Shown: positions 44,493 to 57,556, numbered from the stretch's first letter. The stretch is DNA of 64,000 bases from Paramacrobiotus metropolitanus (GCF_019649055.1 NW_026570334.1:310001-374000), one strand, 5' to 3'. Notes: a model not told the origin generated them from the sequence alone. Numbers and translations: made by a program.

Positions 44493-45050
44493 GTGACGTA
44501 ACATGAATAGGCGGGGCTGTCACACTGTCACCGAAATTCTACCACAAAAGGAAAATATTAATTTAAAAACACAATTTAAAAATAAATATTTTGTGACGTA
44601 ACTTAAATAGGCGGGACTGTCACACCGTCACCGAAATTCTACCACAAGAGGAAAACATTAACCTAAAAATACAATTTAAAAATAAATATTTTTGACGTAA
44701 CTTAAATAGGCGGGGCTGTCACACTGTCACCGAAATTCTACCACAAGAGGAATATATTAATTTAAAAATTATAATTTAAAAATAAATATTTGTGACGTAA
44801 CTTAAATAGGCTGGGCTGTCACACTGTCACCAAAATTCTACCACAAGAGGAATATATTAATTTAAAAATTATAATTTAAAAATAAATATTTGTGACGTAA
44901 CTTAAATAGGCTGAGCTGTCACACTGTCACCAAAATTCTACCACAAGAGGAAAACGTTAATTTAAAAAATACAATTTAAAAATAAATATTTGTGACGTAA
45001 CTGAAATAGGCGGGGCTGTCACACTGTCACCGAAATTCTACCACAAAGTG
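44493..45050 (+). repeat. Satellite of about 100 bp units, six copies
   Basis: GTGACGTAACTTAAATAGGC begins units at about 44493, 44593, 44692, 44792, 44892 and 44992. Each continues GGGCTGTCACACTGTCACCG, AAATTCTACCACAAGAGG and an AT-rich spacer AATTTAAAAATAAATATT. Copies differ by a few bases. Confidence 0.9.
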
Positions 45051-45644
45051 CACAAGATTAAAAACTTTAAAATAAATTGTAAAATATGTATATTCATATT
45101 AAAACCATTATTAGTAATCATAATAAATAATGACAATTAAGATTAAATTATTAATTTTTAAAAATAAGGAAAATAAAATATTTTTTAGAAACATCCAATT
45201 TCATTAAACAAAATTCCATTAAAAACGAAAACTGCTGCCCCGAGCCATGAGCGTTTAATATACTGTTTATGCTGTTTAATATACTGTTGCAATATACTGT
45301 ATGTAAAAGCATAACCGCGGGCTTCCGGAAGCTGGCTGCAGGCACTTCCAAATCAATGTTTTCGGACGAATGATTAAGTAGTGTGCCCGCATTTGCAATG
45401 TTTTGTTATTTCGATGGCTATTTCATTAAAATGCATATGACGCACAATGATAATTAGCCTAGATTTTCAATGATATAAGCATGTGTTACTTCTCGAAGCA
45501 GGACTGCGCACAGTAATAAATGATCCTTTTTCTATGTTTTTCTGCAGTGACGTGCTACTACCGGTGCAATGTAGGAATGACAAATGTAGAAACTGATCGG
45601 CCGGTTCGCGGCTAAAAGATTAATTAATAAAATCAAGAAAGGTA

Positions 45645-46200
45645 CAGTGGACTGCGAAAACCTGTTACATTCGGTCCGCGACCGAATGACCAATCCAAAT
45701 AAATGGCCAAGACCAAATGACCAATGAACGGGAAACGCGCAAGAATTTAAACACTTGCACCTTGCGTATTTCCCAACGAAAACGATCAACTGATATCTCA
45801 AACAAAAGAGAAAAAAATTTCAAGAATTCCGGTACCAAACATGAAACAGGTTATAAGATCTAAAAGAAAATCAAGCCATTTTAGTTTGTCGTAGATAAAG
45901 CATACGATTTCTGTGTGAAAACGGAATCCAAACCGTGAATTCAAATCCTATTCTAGGCCTACCAGAAACTTTAGGTGCGTCGATTTTCTCTTAGATCTCA
46001 TAAAGAACAACTTGTTTGGTATCAAAATTCTATAAATTTTTTTCTCTTTCGTTTGAGATATTGCTGGATGGTTTTTGTTGGGAAATGCTCAAGGTGCAAG
46101 TGTAAATACCAGCAGGCCGATGGGCAATCACGAATTTGCCTGCTTGAGTACAGAAAAGTGCCTGGTTGCGCGCGTTGTAACACCTTTTCGCAGTCCAATG
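45645..46200. mobile_element. Foldback MITE with CAGTGGAC ends (second copy)
   Basis: CAGTGGACTGCGAAAACC at 45645 pairs with GGTGTTACAA-side sequence ending CGCAGTCCAATG at 46200 (one terminal mismatch). TA flanks both ends. Inner arms (TTCCCAACGAAAACGATCAA and its partner) match those of 5602-6092, so the two are one family. Confidence 0.75.
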
Positions 46201-47336
46201 TATAATGTACAACAGGAACACTTCCGATGCCAGCGATGGCTGAGAAGTTGGAGCGGAAGAGCGCTTGTTTACGCAATATGCGATAAAACGAAGCAACTGC
46301 TTATTTTGCCCAACATTATGGGTGTGCTTATTTATCATTTTCCGGCTCATTCATCGTAAAGCTCAAACGTTGACTCTATCGAATGAAACGGCCCTTCTTT
46401 TCGGCTGATAAAATTCTCTACAAACGTTTCGCTTAACTTAGAAACGTGGATGCCGTGGAAATTTAAAGTGTTTTTAAATGTTTCCGCATTATTTGCACTC
46501 TTCCGTTTTTTGACGTACATTTCGTTTGTTGCTGGACTACCTTATGGTTTTAATTTTCATTTGTTCCCTTTTTATTTTCATTTATTATCCAAACGGCCTT
46601 GTAATATGCGTTTCGCATCTTGCTGATTTCAGCATATTGTCTTTTTTTGGTCCTTGCAACTGTTTCAATATTACTGCTTCATATACTGTTTAATATACTG
46701 TTGCAATATTAATACGGACTTAGGTACGTAAAACATACACGCTAGATATTTTAGATATTACGCCAAATGTTAGAGAAAATGATGAGCTGCTGCTTTGAAT
46801 GTGTGATGTGCATGACTTACATTGCTCCACTGGAAACGAAAATTAAAAGGCGAATTTAGAAGGCAGCTATTGTGCATCACATTGTTTAAGCCGTGGTACC
46901 CTTTAGAAAAGCCACACGATCCATTCATATGGTCTACATCGTAGCTGGACATGAGTGGAGTACTTTAATTTGTGCAAGTTTTCGCTTTTGACAGTCGAAG
47001 GACGTCATGCTACCGAAATTTTAAGGCAGAGATTTTTTTGTGGATGATTTAACAGCGGCATGATAATATACATGCATGATAACGGAAACCTTCGGCATAC
47101 TGAGCTCTACCACTTCTGGGTTCGACAACCTAAATACAGATAAGCGTGAAACAGCCGTTAAATTAGAGAGAGATATGCACTAATGCAATAATAGATAGCT
47201 GGACAAATAACGCACCAATAAATTGACATATGTAAAACGGTCAATTCAAACATGTTGTTTCTCTAGAACGTTCTAATATTACCCAAGCAGGTGGATGACG
47301 CGCTTGTGGAGGTACGTAGATAGATGCATGGAAATC

Positions 47337-48360
47337 CTAGGCATTCCGATCCTCGAAACGACAACATTTTCTCCACACCACACTAAGAGTGATACCGCCT
47401 TCGACACTTTGACAGAAAATTATTGAATCCAGTAAGGCCTGCAGCGGATAAAGCACCGCCGATACTTTAGCAAACGTTAGCATTTGTGGAATAAAGTTGA
47501 GTAAAATGTAAAAGACCCAGCGTAGGATACTAGGAACCCAGCATACAACAACACCAAGCGTGAACAAGGTCAAAACAATAAACCTTGCGAAGCTGTGTCC
47601 TCACGACGATTACCCGGCAAAGGCGTTCGAACAGTGGACGCCGGCGAAACCGTTTTTTTTCTTCTACCGCGCCGGACGGCCGAGATCTTTCTTTCTGCAT
47701 TGTTTTCCACAGCTGCACCGGATAAATTACGGGTACGAATGTCTTGGGGAGATCGAACACTACCACGGTTACTAAGGTCGCCATTCAGTCTGCCGGGGCG
47801 TGTTGATCCAGCAGTTGCTCTCCGTGGGGAGCCGGTAATACAGTGCATCCAGTATGATGCCGGGCAGCAGCAGAATGTGCACATAATTGACCGCGCCCAA
47901 GCAGAACGTAACCGCCAAGCGGATGGTGTGATGGTTGCGGTAGGACATCGGTCCAAACAAGGCCCAAGCACGAATTAGACTAACCAGCAGGTGAAGGTGC
48001 ACGGTAATAGCCGCTACAACGTAATTGCTGTAAATGCGTATCGTATAGGCCGCGCCGCCCAGTGATCAGCGCAGATAGTTGGCGGGTGAATTGGCCAGGT
48101 CCAGCGTGTTGGATAACGTCATAACGCTACACAAGCCATATTGCTTAAAACCACATCCAGACACATTCATGCTGAACAGAGTGCACCACTGCACAGTTGT
48201 TTCTTGTACAGTATCAGGAGCACAACACTGCTATTACCTAGCATCGTCGTAGTCGTTAAACCGTTAAACTGACCGGCCAACTCGATAAAGGTGCTTTGTT
48301 AAGAGTGCTGTTAGTGGGTGAATCGAAAATGAAACCAGAAATACTGAAAGTTGTGGTCGT
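47337..48360 (-). pseudogene. Rhodopsin-like seven-helix receptor F, multiply broken
   Basis: DNA very similar to receptor D across its whole length. The start codon is missing (CCATGCC region changed near 48355). TM1-TM2 contains short insertions and stops. Trp94 is TGA (near 48067) and the TM3 cysteine is Tyr. Frames then change near 47780 and 47575. The pieces that remain readable are HLHLLVSLIRAWALFGP through TM4, VVVFDLPKTFVPVIYPV (TM5), VVVCWVPSIL (TM6) and LYPLQALLDSIIFC (TM7, with DS for DP). It cannot encode a receptor. It is a third copy of the block receptor, with part of the upstream region (48520-48710). Confidence 0.88.
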
Positions 48361-48519
48361 AAAGTATGCGGCTTATGCTGCGTGACAACAGCAAACTTGA
48401 TGGAAAGAAATTTTATGAACCAACAAGCAACTAGCTTTTACGGAACAGCGCCTTAGCCATTTCTTTCAATATTCGGCCCGGGTCACGCAGGATGCTTTTT
48501 GCAGTTACAGATCATGCTA

Positions 48520-48710
48520 GTGGAAATCATCGCGTCTCATGACTCTTCCGTTCCGTGGACAGTTTTATCCAGTCTTTCCAGTGTATGACAAACGTCAAAA
48601 AATTCTCTGAATCGTGTGTGGCATGTATTATAAGCGAAAATAAAAGAAATTCACTTGTTCTACATCACTTGTTTTAAAGCGTTATTGCGGAAGTAAAAGC
48701 GTGTAAAAAT
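48520..48710 (-). promoter_or_regulatory. Remnant of receptor-type upstream region at pseudogene F
   Basis: CTCTTCCGTTCCGTGGACAG, CAGTGTATGACAAACGTCAA and GTTATTGCGGAAGTAAAAGC match the regions upstream of receptors D and E. Confidence 0.4.
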
Positions 48711-48918
48711 AAATTCACCATTGTAATTATCGTTGATGCAAATCCTTTGTTTTGAAAAAGTCATCCTTCATTCATCCGACACCAAAACATCAAAGTATTA
48801 TTTAGCAACTTGCTACGAGTATTACCAGAACAGCTTATTAAAAAGCCGGAACATCCAGTCAGGCTTCGGTAGTTTAACACCGCCTGCTGGCAGGAAATTA
48901 TTACTTAGTACAGACTTA

Positions 48919-49180
48919 TAATGTAAAATACGGTCGCATCAATCTTCGGCATTTGAAGTAATCTCAAATACAAGCGCTCGGAATGAATATAGAATGAAAT
49001 AAGAATGCATAGAATTTGATGGTTTATGCCGTAAAGTTTGGACGGCCATTATAATTTAAAACACAGTCGCATCAGTCTTCAACATTTTAAGTAACCTCAA
49101 ATACAAGCGCTCGGAAAGAAAATAAGAATGAAATAAGAATGCATAGAATTTGATGGTTTATGCCGTAAAGTTTTGACGAG
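48919..49180 (+). repeat. Two-copy tandem repeat, about 128 bp
   Basis: AAATACAAGCGCTCGGAA, AATAAGAATGCATAGAATTT and GGTTTATGCCGTAAAGTTT each occur twice with the same spacing. Confidence 0.85.
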
Positions 49181-49512
49181 CATTACTTGCAATTACAAAA
49201 AACAAAATGGCGGTAATACTATAGTCCGGACAATGGTGTGACCGCAAATTCTTCTGTTGCTTCATTTTCGGTGCGATTTTCATAACCTGTAAAAATAACA
49301 GTTTTTACTTTAAAAGTAAAGTTCAGAGTATTTCCATCTATCATGGTCTAATCAGACCAGTCTTTTTGTATTCATTTAAATACGTAGTTGCGTAATGACA
49401 GCTATAGCAGAAAAATAATTCAAACCACAGTACTGTACATCCTGCAAACACCGGCTGCTTTGTTCTGTACCTGAACTGCGATCCAATCCTGACGACCCGT
49501 CAGCTTTCGCAT

Positions 49513-51858
49513 TTACCAGTATCGCGCTCTTTTATATGTGCAATTCCGATAACATCTACCAAAGCAGTGGCATTCACCGTCATCGCTATCTTGATCAATA
49601 TTAAAATGGTCGTCCTCTGGTTCCGGGATAAAAACCCTTTCGCGTTGTGGACGATTCGCAGCGATATTCTCCAAGCAGGCAATCAAATCTGCATACGATC
49701 TCGCTACGCAGCTGGTCACAATGAATGGTTCAGGATCCGAATAATCGCTACGGTCTCCATATGAAAACGTGCATCTCCTAATCACCACAATTTCCGCTAT
49801 ACCGAACAGATCTTTGTGTTCCGTGAATACTTCGCATAATTCCTCAAAATCGCAGTCATTACATACGGAGGAGATCTCACACTTATCCAAGATAACGGTT
49901 CCGATTTTAAAATGTTCGACATTTAGATGGTTGGTCAAGATTTTCCGGATTTCGAACTTGTGCATTTCTTCGAAGCGTACAGACTGCGTAAACCGACCGA
50001 TCTTATTTGCGATTTTTTGAGTTATATATGTTGCGCCTTCCGGTCCAGCATACCAAACATTGCTTGGTGCCGATTGGAACAGGAAACGGCCTTCGCGACA
50101 TTCGATGTCTCGATTACCCTTAAAGTAAATGTGCTTCTGAACCGAGTCGTGCTTTAACACTTCATTCCACTTGCAGCAAACCCTGAAAAATATTATTTTT
50201 TCATTTTGCAAAACGATTTACACAAAAATAGAAAAGTAACGCACTCCATCAAGGTGTCGGATCCGTCATTATATGCCCAACTCTATTAAAGCTACTGCAG
50301 CCGAATCTAATTTTAAAGATTTCATTCATTTTAAAGATTTCAAAGACTGAAACTGAATGAAATCTTTAAAACGCGAAACCCGTCGCAACGATCAGAGGTG
50401 GAAATTTAATACTGAGCGACAAATACTTATTACTTACTGCCGCAAACGAGACTGCGTTATCGATTCCACATGGCCAAACATGTCGGCAAGGACGTTCATA
50501 CTTAAGCCGCTTATCATCGCTGTTAGGAAAATGAATGGCAAATTTAATATATTTGTACATAGTTACAAAAGTTACACTTATGCAAGTACAGATACTTCGT
50601 ATTAATGATGTTGCAAGTACAAATACAGATCTGTACTAGTTTTAATTCATTGTTAACAAAATCAAAGTTGCCAAGAAAAACCAAGCAAAGCAAAGCAAAC
50701 CTGCCAAGAAAAATCTGTATGTATTTGGTAATGACTGCGTGAGTAGATGTATGTTAAACAAGCATCTTAAAACTCTAGGGAATACTTACAGACTACAATA
50801 TAATAATTATACTGTACGAGTATACTTTCTGGTAAACGTATGGCTGCACAATATACTTGTACTAAACTATAATTAGGCATACAGTTACCAGAAAGGAGGG
50901 TTTAAAGTGACAGTGTTTATTTCAGCTACCATGAAAATTCCTGATAACGCTAATATTGTGGTTATTTTAATTCAACTACGTTACCACTGTCTGTTGGAGT
51001 GTAATCAAGTGGCTCGGCGGAGATTGACGATTCATCAGAATTTCGGTCGTCCTTCCCAACTCTCTGTACGTCATCGTAATGATCGTACCGAAATTCTTCC
51101 ACTGGTTTTGCAGCAGAACGATACCAATATGGCAAATCAATAATCTCCTTAAACCAGTTTTTGTCCATTCGTTTTAAGTCCATAACGATGCCGCTGGTGA
51201 TTATCATCAAAGTTACAGCATTCCGGTTTACCGTCATACAACTGATGTTGCAATCAGTAACTGATCCATCATCTGATTCATTAATCTTATCGAAACTTAA
51301 TTTATCGAAATCGGTAAAGTGCGGACTGAATATATTCGCCAACATGGTCACACCAACGTCGTCTTTCTCTGTGTGGTCAAGCTGGTAAAACGTTGTAGAC
51401 GTAACGGGGCGCGTGGTAAAGACATCCTCTGTTTTGACATTTCCGCAGCATTCAATCCGGAATGTGCGCATAAGCGGCACAACCTCCCAATGTGTTTCAT
51501 CGTCCCGCTCAACTTCCGCATTAACATAAGGACAGTGAAAGGACCTCGGCAATTCGAGTAAGGGACTTTTCGCTCGTTGCCATTTGAATGGCTCACTCTC
51601 TTCCCGCCGAACAGCGACAAACAGATATTCCTCCCGCTGCGGATTGGATTCATCAGATAACTGCTGACAACGGAGAGTGTGTTTGGTGGGAGGCAGAAAA
51701 ATTCTATCAAATGGTATCCACTCGGCAGAACGCTGGGGAATATCGAAATTGATCAGGTAGCCAGCATCACCGACATCCTGAACTTGTCCCCACAACCAGC
51801 CATCGTTGGTGTCCTTGATGATAACGCTATTATTGACGTTAATCACCAAAGGAGTCAT
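49513..51858 (-). CDS. Tudor/SH3-like module plus F-box protein, three exons (copy 1)
   Basis: Exon 1 (50985-51858) encodes 291 residues. The first 55 (VIIKDTNDGWLWGQVQDV, GYLINFD, AEWIPFDRIFLPP) look like a Tudor/SH3-like barrel; the rest is unrecognised and ends acidic. It ends in phase 1 at GGTAACG. Exon 2 (50438-50519) after CCTAACAG, with a GTAAGTA donor, and the start of exon 3 together give an F-box (LADMFGHVESITQSRLRQ then VCCKWNEVL). Exon 3 (49513-50182) goes on with a leucine-rich-like region (ILTNHLNVEHFKIGTVIL, FGIAEIVVIRRC) and a Cys-rich end. Total 541 codons with all phases matching. F-box proteins are substrate adaptors of SCF ubiquitin ligases, so a recruiting role is inferred. 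If exon 1 is not spliced at GGTAACG, its frame closes six codons later, so two separate genes remain possible. Confidence 0.65.
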
Positions 51859-52849
51859 CTTTTACTCTCGGTTCGATAAGAAAACAATCTACTGCATTAT
51901 TATAAATCATACACGTTTAATCGACAAATGTGACTTCTAAGCAGTCACAGGCAAGAAAGGAATGCAACTACTACGAAGCTGATAAACGACCTATTTTATT
52001 AGACTGTGTGGTCAAAGCGCACAGGTCAAAAAGGCGCCATTTGCAGGGGATGCTTCGAATAACTTCTCTTCAGGATGAGCTCGCAGGCTATTCGACCGCT
52101 CTCTGCATTCTTTCATCGGTGCATTGAAATATCTGAATTTGAGTTCAAGCGGATTAACCAGCAGCCGGATGCACTGATTTTATGACAATTGATATTATGC
52201 ATTTTATGACAAATGGAGTGGGGTAATTTTTGTTGAGCATTGTCTTTGGCATTCTGGGTGATCTGAGTACTGTAATACCCTGTTATCAGAGAGGGATACG
52301 GAATTGAGTTACTCGTATATCTGTTTTAATGCCTAAATGTCAATTTGCTACTCGTGCAGCTGTGCTGCAACGGCTGCATAGTTTTCCACGCTAACCTTGC
52401 CGTTGCACTTATCGTTCATACCCGCACTTAGTTTCAGTGTACCGTATAATAACAACAATGTACTGAGTGCAGGCTGTGCAGCAACCATTCTTTTAACAAA
52501 ATTAAAGTAGCAGAAACTTAATTTATTTTTGTAGTAATTATATCATTATAAACTTGATGACTGTTACTGGCTTGTCCTAAACTGCTAATAAAGATAATAT
52601 ATTTATTTCTGCAAAAAGATTCTCGGTTACCAGCATCTAGTAAATACAGTCAGTAACCATTAGAAATATTTAGTTGTATTTGATGCAAAATTTATTGGCT
52701 AGTATTACAATATAGCCATAGGCCGGCAGCTGCATACATAAATTTCATTTACTGAACCAAATACTAACCAGGGCGCATAGGGGTCCTCCAAATTCAGAAA
52801 AATCTCGTTTTTCGTAAAATGGTAGTATACTACCCAAGTATGATTAAAA
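51859..52849. other. Gene-free stretch
   Basis: 5' flank of the F-box gene and DNA up to the Mutator-like element. Nothing recognised. Confidence 0.5.
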
Positions 52850-55800
52850 AAAATTTTTCAGCTGCTGTAATTAAGATGGGCGTGGCCAAATGCAAATTAA
52901 AAGAGTATGCAGTACCACATACGTACTACAGTATGTACTATGTATTGCAATGCACATTGCACAGCGTAGGCTTTATGCGTAGCATTCATTGCAGTAGGCC
53001 TTTAGCATGGACTTGGCAGCTGCCTAATTGACAACGGCACAATTAGATGTAATATTGCAGAGTAGCAGTAGACTGCCAATAGTTACTGCTAGTTACTACT
53101 ATTAGTTGTACTTATAATAATTTTTATAATTTAAACGAAACAACATGCAGCGAAATCGCTGATATTAGATTTAGATCGCGGTTTGAACATTTCAAAGTTT
53201 ATACAAAATCGACAACGTTACTGGTTTGCGATACTCCAACGTTCCGCTTAAACTTTTCAAAATTAATTCATTTTTGTATAAAAGTTAAAAAATGGGTAAT
53301 AAATTGTAGAAAAGTGCTGATATGTAATATATACTGTATACTTTGTAAGTCGTTGCTAAAAACTTGTCAAAAATCGCTTTTCACAATCGAGTAACAACTA
53401 GTAAACGACGCTCGCACTTCACAAGTTCTGTACAAGAGTAAATCGAAATCCATGCAAGTACAGAGAGTCGCCGCCCTGGTTACGTGTATATGGCAAGAGC
53501 TAAAACCTGGGACATAATTTACTTACGCATAAAACCGAGTGTGACATTTTGCTGGTATAGCTCAAATTGTTAAGATTAGTTTAGTTTTATAGTAATTCTT
53601 GTGTTGAATAACTTCTCTTTGATTGTACTTGAAAAAAACAAGTAGAAGAGTGTATACACGTTGAAATGTGGACTGCACTGGTGTTTTCCCCATAGACGCA
53701 TATGCTTAACCTTGCGAAGCGTCTCATCTGAAATGACACAATAGAGCCGAAATCACACCTCATTAGCGATTGTGCCGTTGTCAATACCGAGGCAAATGAA
53801 ATCCGCTTGCTGTCGTCCCTGCCACCGCTTTCAAAGTACGAATTTTCAAAATTTGGTTTACCAATTAGTATAAGAAAATTTTTTGCATTTTTTATACTTA
53901 CTGTAATATTAACACATGTTAGATAAAAACATTTTTGAAAGTCGGCAATTTAAAAGCAGTGGGTGGGCCGACCGCACGCGGATTTCACTTGCCTCGGTGT
54001 TAGGCAGCGGGTAGTTCTAATAAGTGGACATGGACGGCCTGGGTGGACGGACAGCAGGACAGGCCGGACACTGGCTGGACATGGGCGAGGACGTTGGGCG
54101 GGACGGACACCGGACGGCCTGGCACCTGGACACTGGACGTGTGCGGACGGTTATTCGTTTTAATGCTTCTAGACTTCGACCAAATTCGGACCATCACCGA
54201 CACTGAAAGCCGTGAGTTCGAAAAATAACAGGCAAAAGTTGTTTTTATTTGAACCAACAAAAAATTTTATCCCAGAACCGTGAGCTACACTGGATGCCGG
54301 GTGAAACTAGGTTATGTCTTAGAATTCTAAAGCTAAAAAATTAATCAATAGAGAAACAGGTTATCAATTAAAAGCACCAAAAAGTCTCAGTTAAAGCTGT
54401 ATCGCACACAGAAGAAATAATGCGTAGACTTAGCCGGTGACAAAATTTAAAAAACTGCAGACCACAGGCGTCCCTCGTGCAGCGCACTTAAGCAAGACTT
54501 CACGGAACTGCTACAATCCTGAAAGCTTGGCATCTCGATATTCTTAAGGCCATCCGTAAGGCAGGACTTTTGAACGTGAAAATACACATTTCCCGATTTA
54601 GACTTATTTTCGGCGGTTTTGAAGAATTTCCTTTTTCCACAGGTCACTAAAACGAGGTCGAACGGTGGAGGAGGCATCACATCTTTTGCTTTACGAAATG
54701 GTCGATCACACCCTCTACATTTTGTCGTACGCGAATCACACTGGTCCAAAAACCAAACCTCAAATTCCGTTAGGTTTGGCTGAGGTTTTTCCGCCATTGG
54801 CTGCAATAAAACCTTTTCCCATAAGATGTCTTTGTGCAATATCGGGCCATCAGAATATATTAATAAACTTTATCGGCTCTAATACTAAGCTTTCTCATTC
54901 GCATTTCTAAAATGTCCATACCGAATAGTGCTCACGAAGCAGTGGCGCTTTGTGTGTGCGGAAGTAGTCCGCCACCAGATGACCGTTAGGGTGCACGTTC
55001 GATATCAGTTGACAAACTTCATTAAGAGCATGTTCATATTCGGCTTCCGTCTTGCAGTCGATGTATCCCGGAGTACTCTGGTGTTTTTCCCTCTTTTCCA
55101 GGATGGCATCCGTGATGACCTTTTTATGTGAGCTTAATCCATGGTCCCCGAGTTTGCGAATCATGTTATCCGCAAAATGCATCATGCAGAGCAGATGTTT
55201 AGCAGATGGAAAAAATGCTTGAAATCCACTGAACAGTGCCTGACTAAATGGCAAAATTATAATTATCATTATAAGCTGCCGGTCAGTAATAAATTGTTAC
55301 GTTCTACTATTGATTGTATGAGCAGGTCATTGCATAAGTAGTGAATGTTGCACATCGTTTTACCGGATCGCCATCCGTTCCGAAATATCGCGTGTTGTGT
55401 TATTGTGGTCTGGCGTGTAGCGTGTAACCAAATAATCGCCGATGTTGAATGTTGTGTCAACAGAAAATCCAGAAGATGGCGCAAATCGTACAAGATCGTT
55501 TATCTGCCTGTGCAATGCTAGCATGACACGAAATGCCGGGCCAACGCAAACTTGCCTTACAAACTGATTAGAACTTGCACATTCGTTCACACATCGCAAA
55601 ATGAGTGCATGAAAATCATCAAAGCTTGAAAGTTTGCTGTTAGATATTTGATTATAAATGGCCTTTATTGACGGAATCTGGGCTGAAGTTGCCAGTCCTG
55701 TTACTCCCCACTTTCCTTTATAATCTGCGCGCGAATTTCTTTCGGTTTCTTCCCTTCTTCTAAAACACATTTATTTAAGCACGCTATTATCACCAACGCA

Positions 55801-57556
55801 ACGCAGTTAGAAGGACAGGTATAAAATAACTCCATTTTTAAAACTAAAACAATTACCGCAAGTTCGCCAATTCGCAGTCGTGCAGAGTCCCTCAAACGGT
55901 CATGCGGAACAGCCTTCGGTCATTTCGGAAGGTCATTTCGGAACAAAGGTCATTTTGGAAGAAACCGCACAAGCTCGCAGCTTTTATGAAACTCAATTTA
56001 CCGGAAAACCAAATCATCTTAAGCGGCTAAAGGCAATCAGGTACTTACTCTGCAGCCTGATCACCCTTCGGTTCGCTCTCATAAATATCATCGGCAACCT
56101 CTTCATTTCCAAACGATTGTGTCACATTGCTGACGCGCTCATCGTCTTCATCCCTTTCCGAATCACTCATTTTATTAAACAATCATGAATAAATCTTTAC
56201 CAGTATAACGATCCAGTAAAATCTGTGTACTTTCAACACCTACAGTTGTAAAAGCAAGCAGTAGTTTATGCGAATTTTTCGTAGGCGTTATGAAAGCAAA
56301 ACCAGAACTGTGTTGTACTCGTATTCAAAGACCATATTATGCATAGCGCAAACCAACGCATGGTAGCCACTTGCCGGACCTTCGGTTATTACAGCGGTTA
56401 ACAGGATATGCCTAACAGAGTTTTTGTTTATGTGTAGAATTTACGAGTCATGGAGTTTTTAAATACTTGATGCGTCTAGTGTTAACATTGGCACTGGGAA
56501 ATTAAACAAACCGCACAGATCAATGAATAAATAGAGTAGTACAAGCCCAGCACGAATGAATATTGGCCGATTGACTATTAAAAATAAGTACAGTGTTTCC
56601 AAGGATGTGTTGCTTTGCGATCGCTTACAAACTGTCATAATATTAATGAACCCGTACGTATGTTTAGTAATATCTACATTTTGATACATTTTGCATAAGT
56701 TAATCGAAACACGGACTGTCTACTTGGACATCCAGTACTGCATATAACTTGCAATGACGACTAACGTGTTAGGTTACAGTACATGAATTTTTTACTTTGT
56801 ACGGTATTGTACTCGTACTCGTCCTTATTGTTAAGTAGCAGCTCAGATATTTCTACTGTTCTGGGCCAAGTTGTGTTAGAACAGTGTGCATTTCTTATCG
56901 CGTCCATGGTAACAAGCTTATGATTGACCACTGGACCTAGACAAATGATTTTTGCAAAAAGTCAACAATCTTGGATCACCGCTACACCTAGAGAATTTTG
57001 ATGTACTTTAAAGCAACAAAATTGGTGAAATAGAAGCCGAGATCCTTTGCCTCAAAGGACAGGGGCCGAAGTCCTGGCACAGATAATCAGTATTCATATA
57101 ACCACTAGCTTTAAGATGGTACCGTTTTAGTGCACTGATATAAAGCACTCAGTTATACAACGCGATAGGAACTTCAGAATACCGAAATGGGTCGAAAGTG
57201 CTCAGAAATTTACAAATGCTGCTGTGTAGACAAAAGTGTCCACGCACGTCCAGTGTCCAGGTGCCAGGCCGTCCGGTGTCCGTCCGCCCAACGTCCTCGC
57301 CCATGTCCAGCCAGTGTCCGGCCTGTCCTGCCGTCCGTCCACCCAGACCGTCCATGTCCACTTATTAGAACTACCCTTAGGCAGCTGCCAAGTCCATGCT
57401 AAAGGCCTACTGCAATGAATGCTGTGCATAAAGCCTACGCTGTGCATTGCAATAGCATATTGCGCTGTGCGCTGTGCATAGTACGTATGTGGTACTGCGT
57501 ACTCTTTTAATTTGCGTTTGGCCACGCCCATCTTAATTACAGCAGCTGAAAAAATC
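52850..57556. mobile_element. Mutator-like DNA transposon with inverted repeats of about 330 bp
   Basis: The right arm (about 57236-57556) is the reverse complement of a left arm found in two pieces. 52850-53030 (CAGCTGCTGTAATTAAGATG, GGGCGTGGCCAAA, CTTTAGCATGGACTTGGCAG) is one; 54010-54150 (GGTAGTTCTAATAAGTGGAC and the GGACGG-rich stretch) is the other. About 970 bp has been inserted between the two left pieces. A transposase-like gene lies between the arms on the minus strand. Long inverted repeats with a MULE-type gene define the class. Element ends are approximate and no target duplication was identified. Confidence 0.7.
54447..56170 (-). pseudogene. MULE-type transposase gene, decayed
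   Basis: A first exon (56049-56170) encodes an acidic N-terminus (MSDSERDEDDERV) with a GTAAGT donor. A core exon (about 55364-55770) holds VRFAPSSGFSVDTTFNIGDY, the first catalytic-Asp segment of MULE transposases. After a possible 120 bp intron (GTAAAA...CATTTAG), 54907-55243 holds SQALFSGFQAFFPSAKHLLC and MMHFADN, matching the FP.A...C..H block. The last piece (54447-54839) has KCRGCDRPFRK, PPPPFDLVLV and NVYFHVQKSC, a Cys/His module found in such transposon proteins. Frames and boundaries do not join cleanly and stops intervene. The coordinates are an envelope. Confidence 0.55.

Larger units (their letters stand above)
36851..47250. other. Long gene-poor region rich in repeats
   Basis: No convincing gene in 10 kb. 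A plus-strand frame of 118 codons (37577-37933) has a repeated CAACGCATGGATA segment but no known motif. Named repeats and elements are listed separately. 45300-45420 is a stray copy of DNA found near 26846-26940 (GGGCTT.CGGAAG.TGGCTG, AGTGTGCCCGCATTTGCA). Confidence 0.55.
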
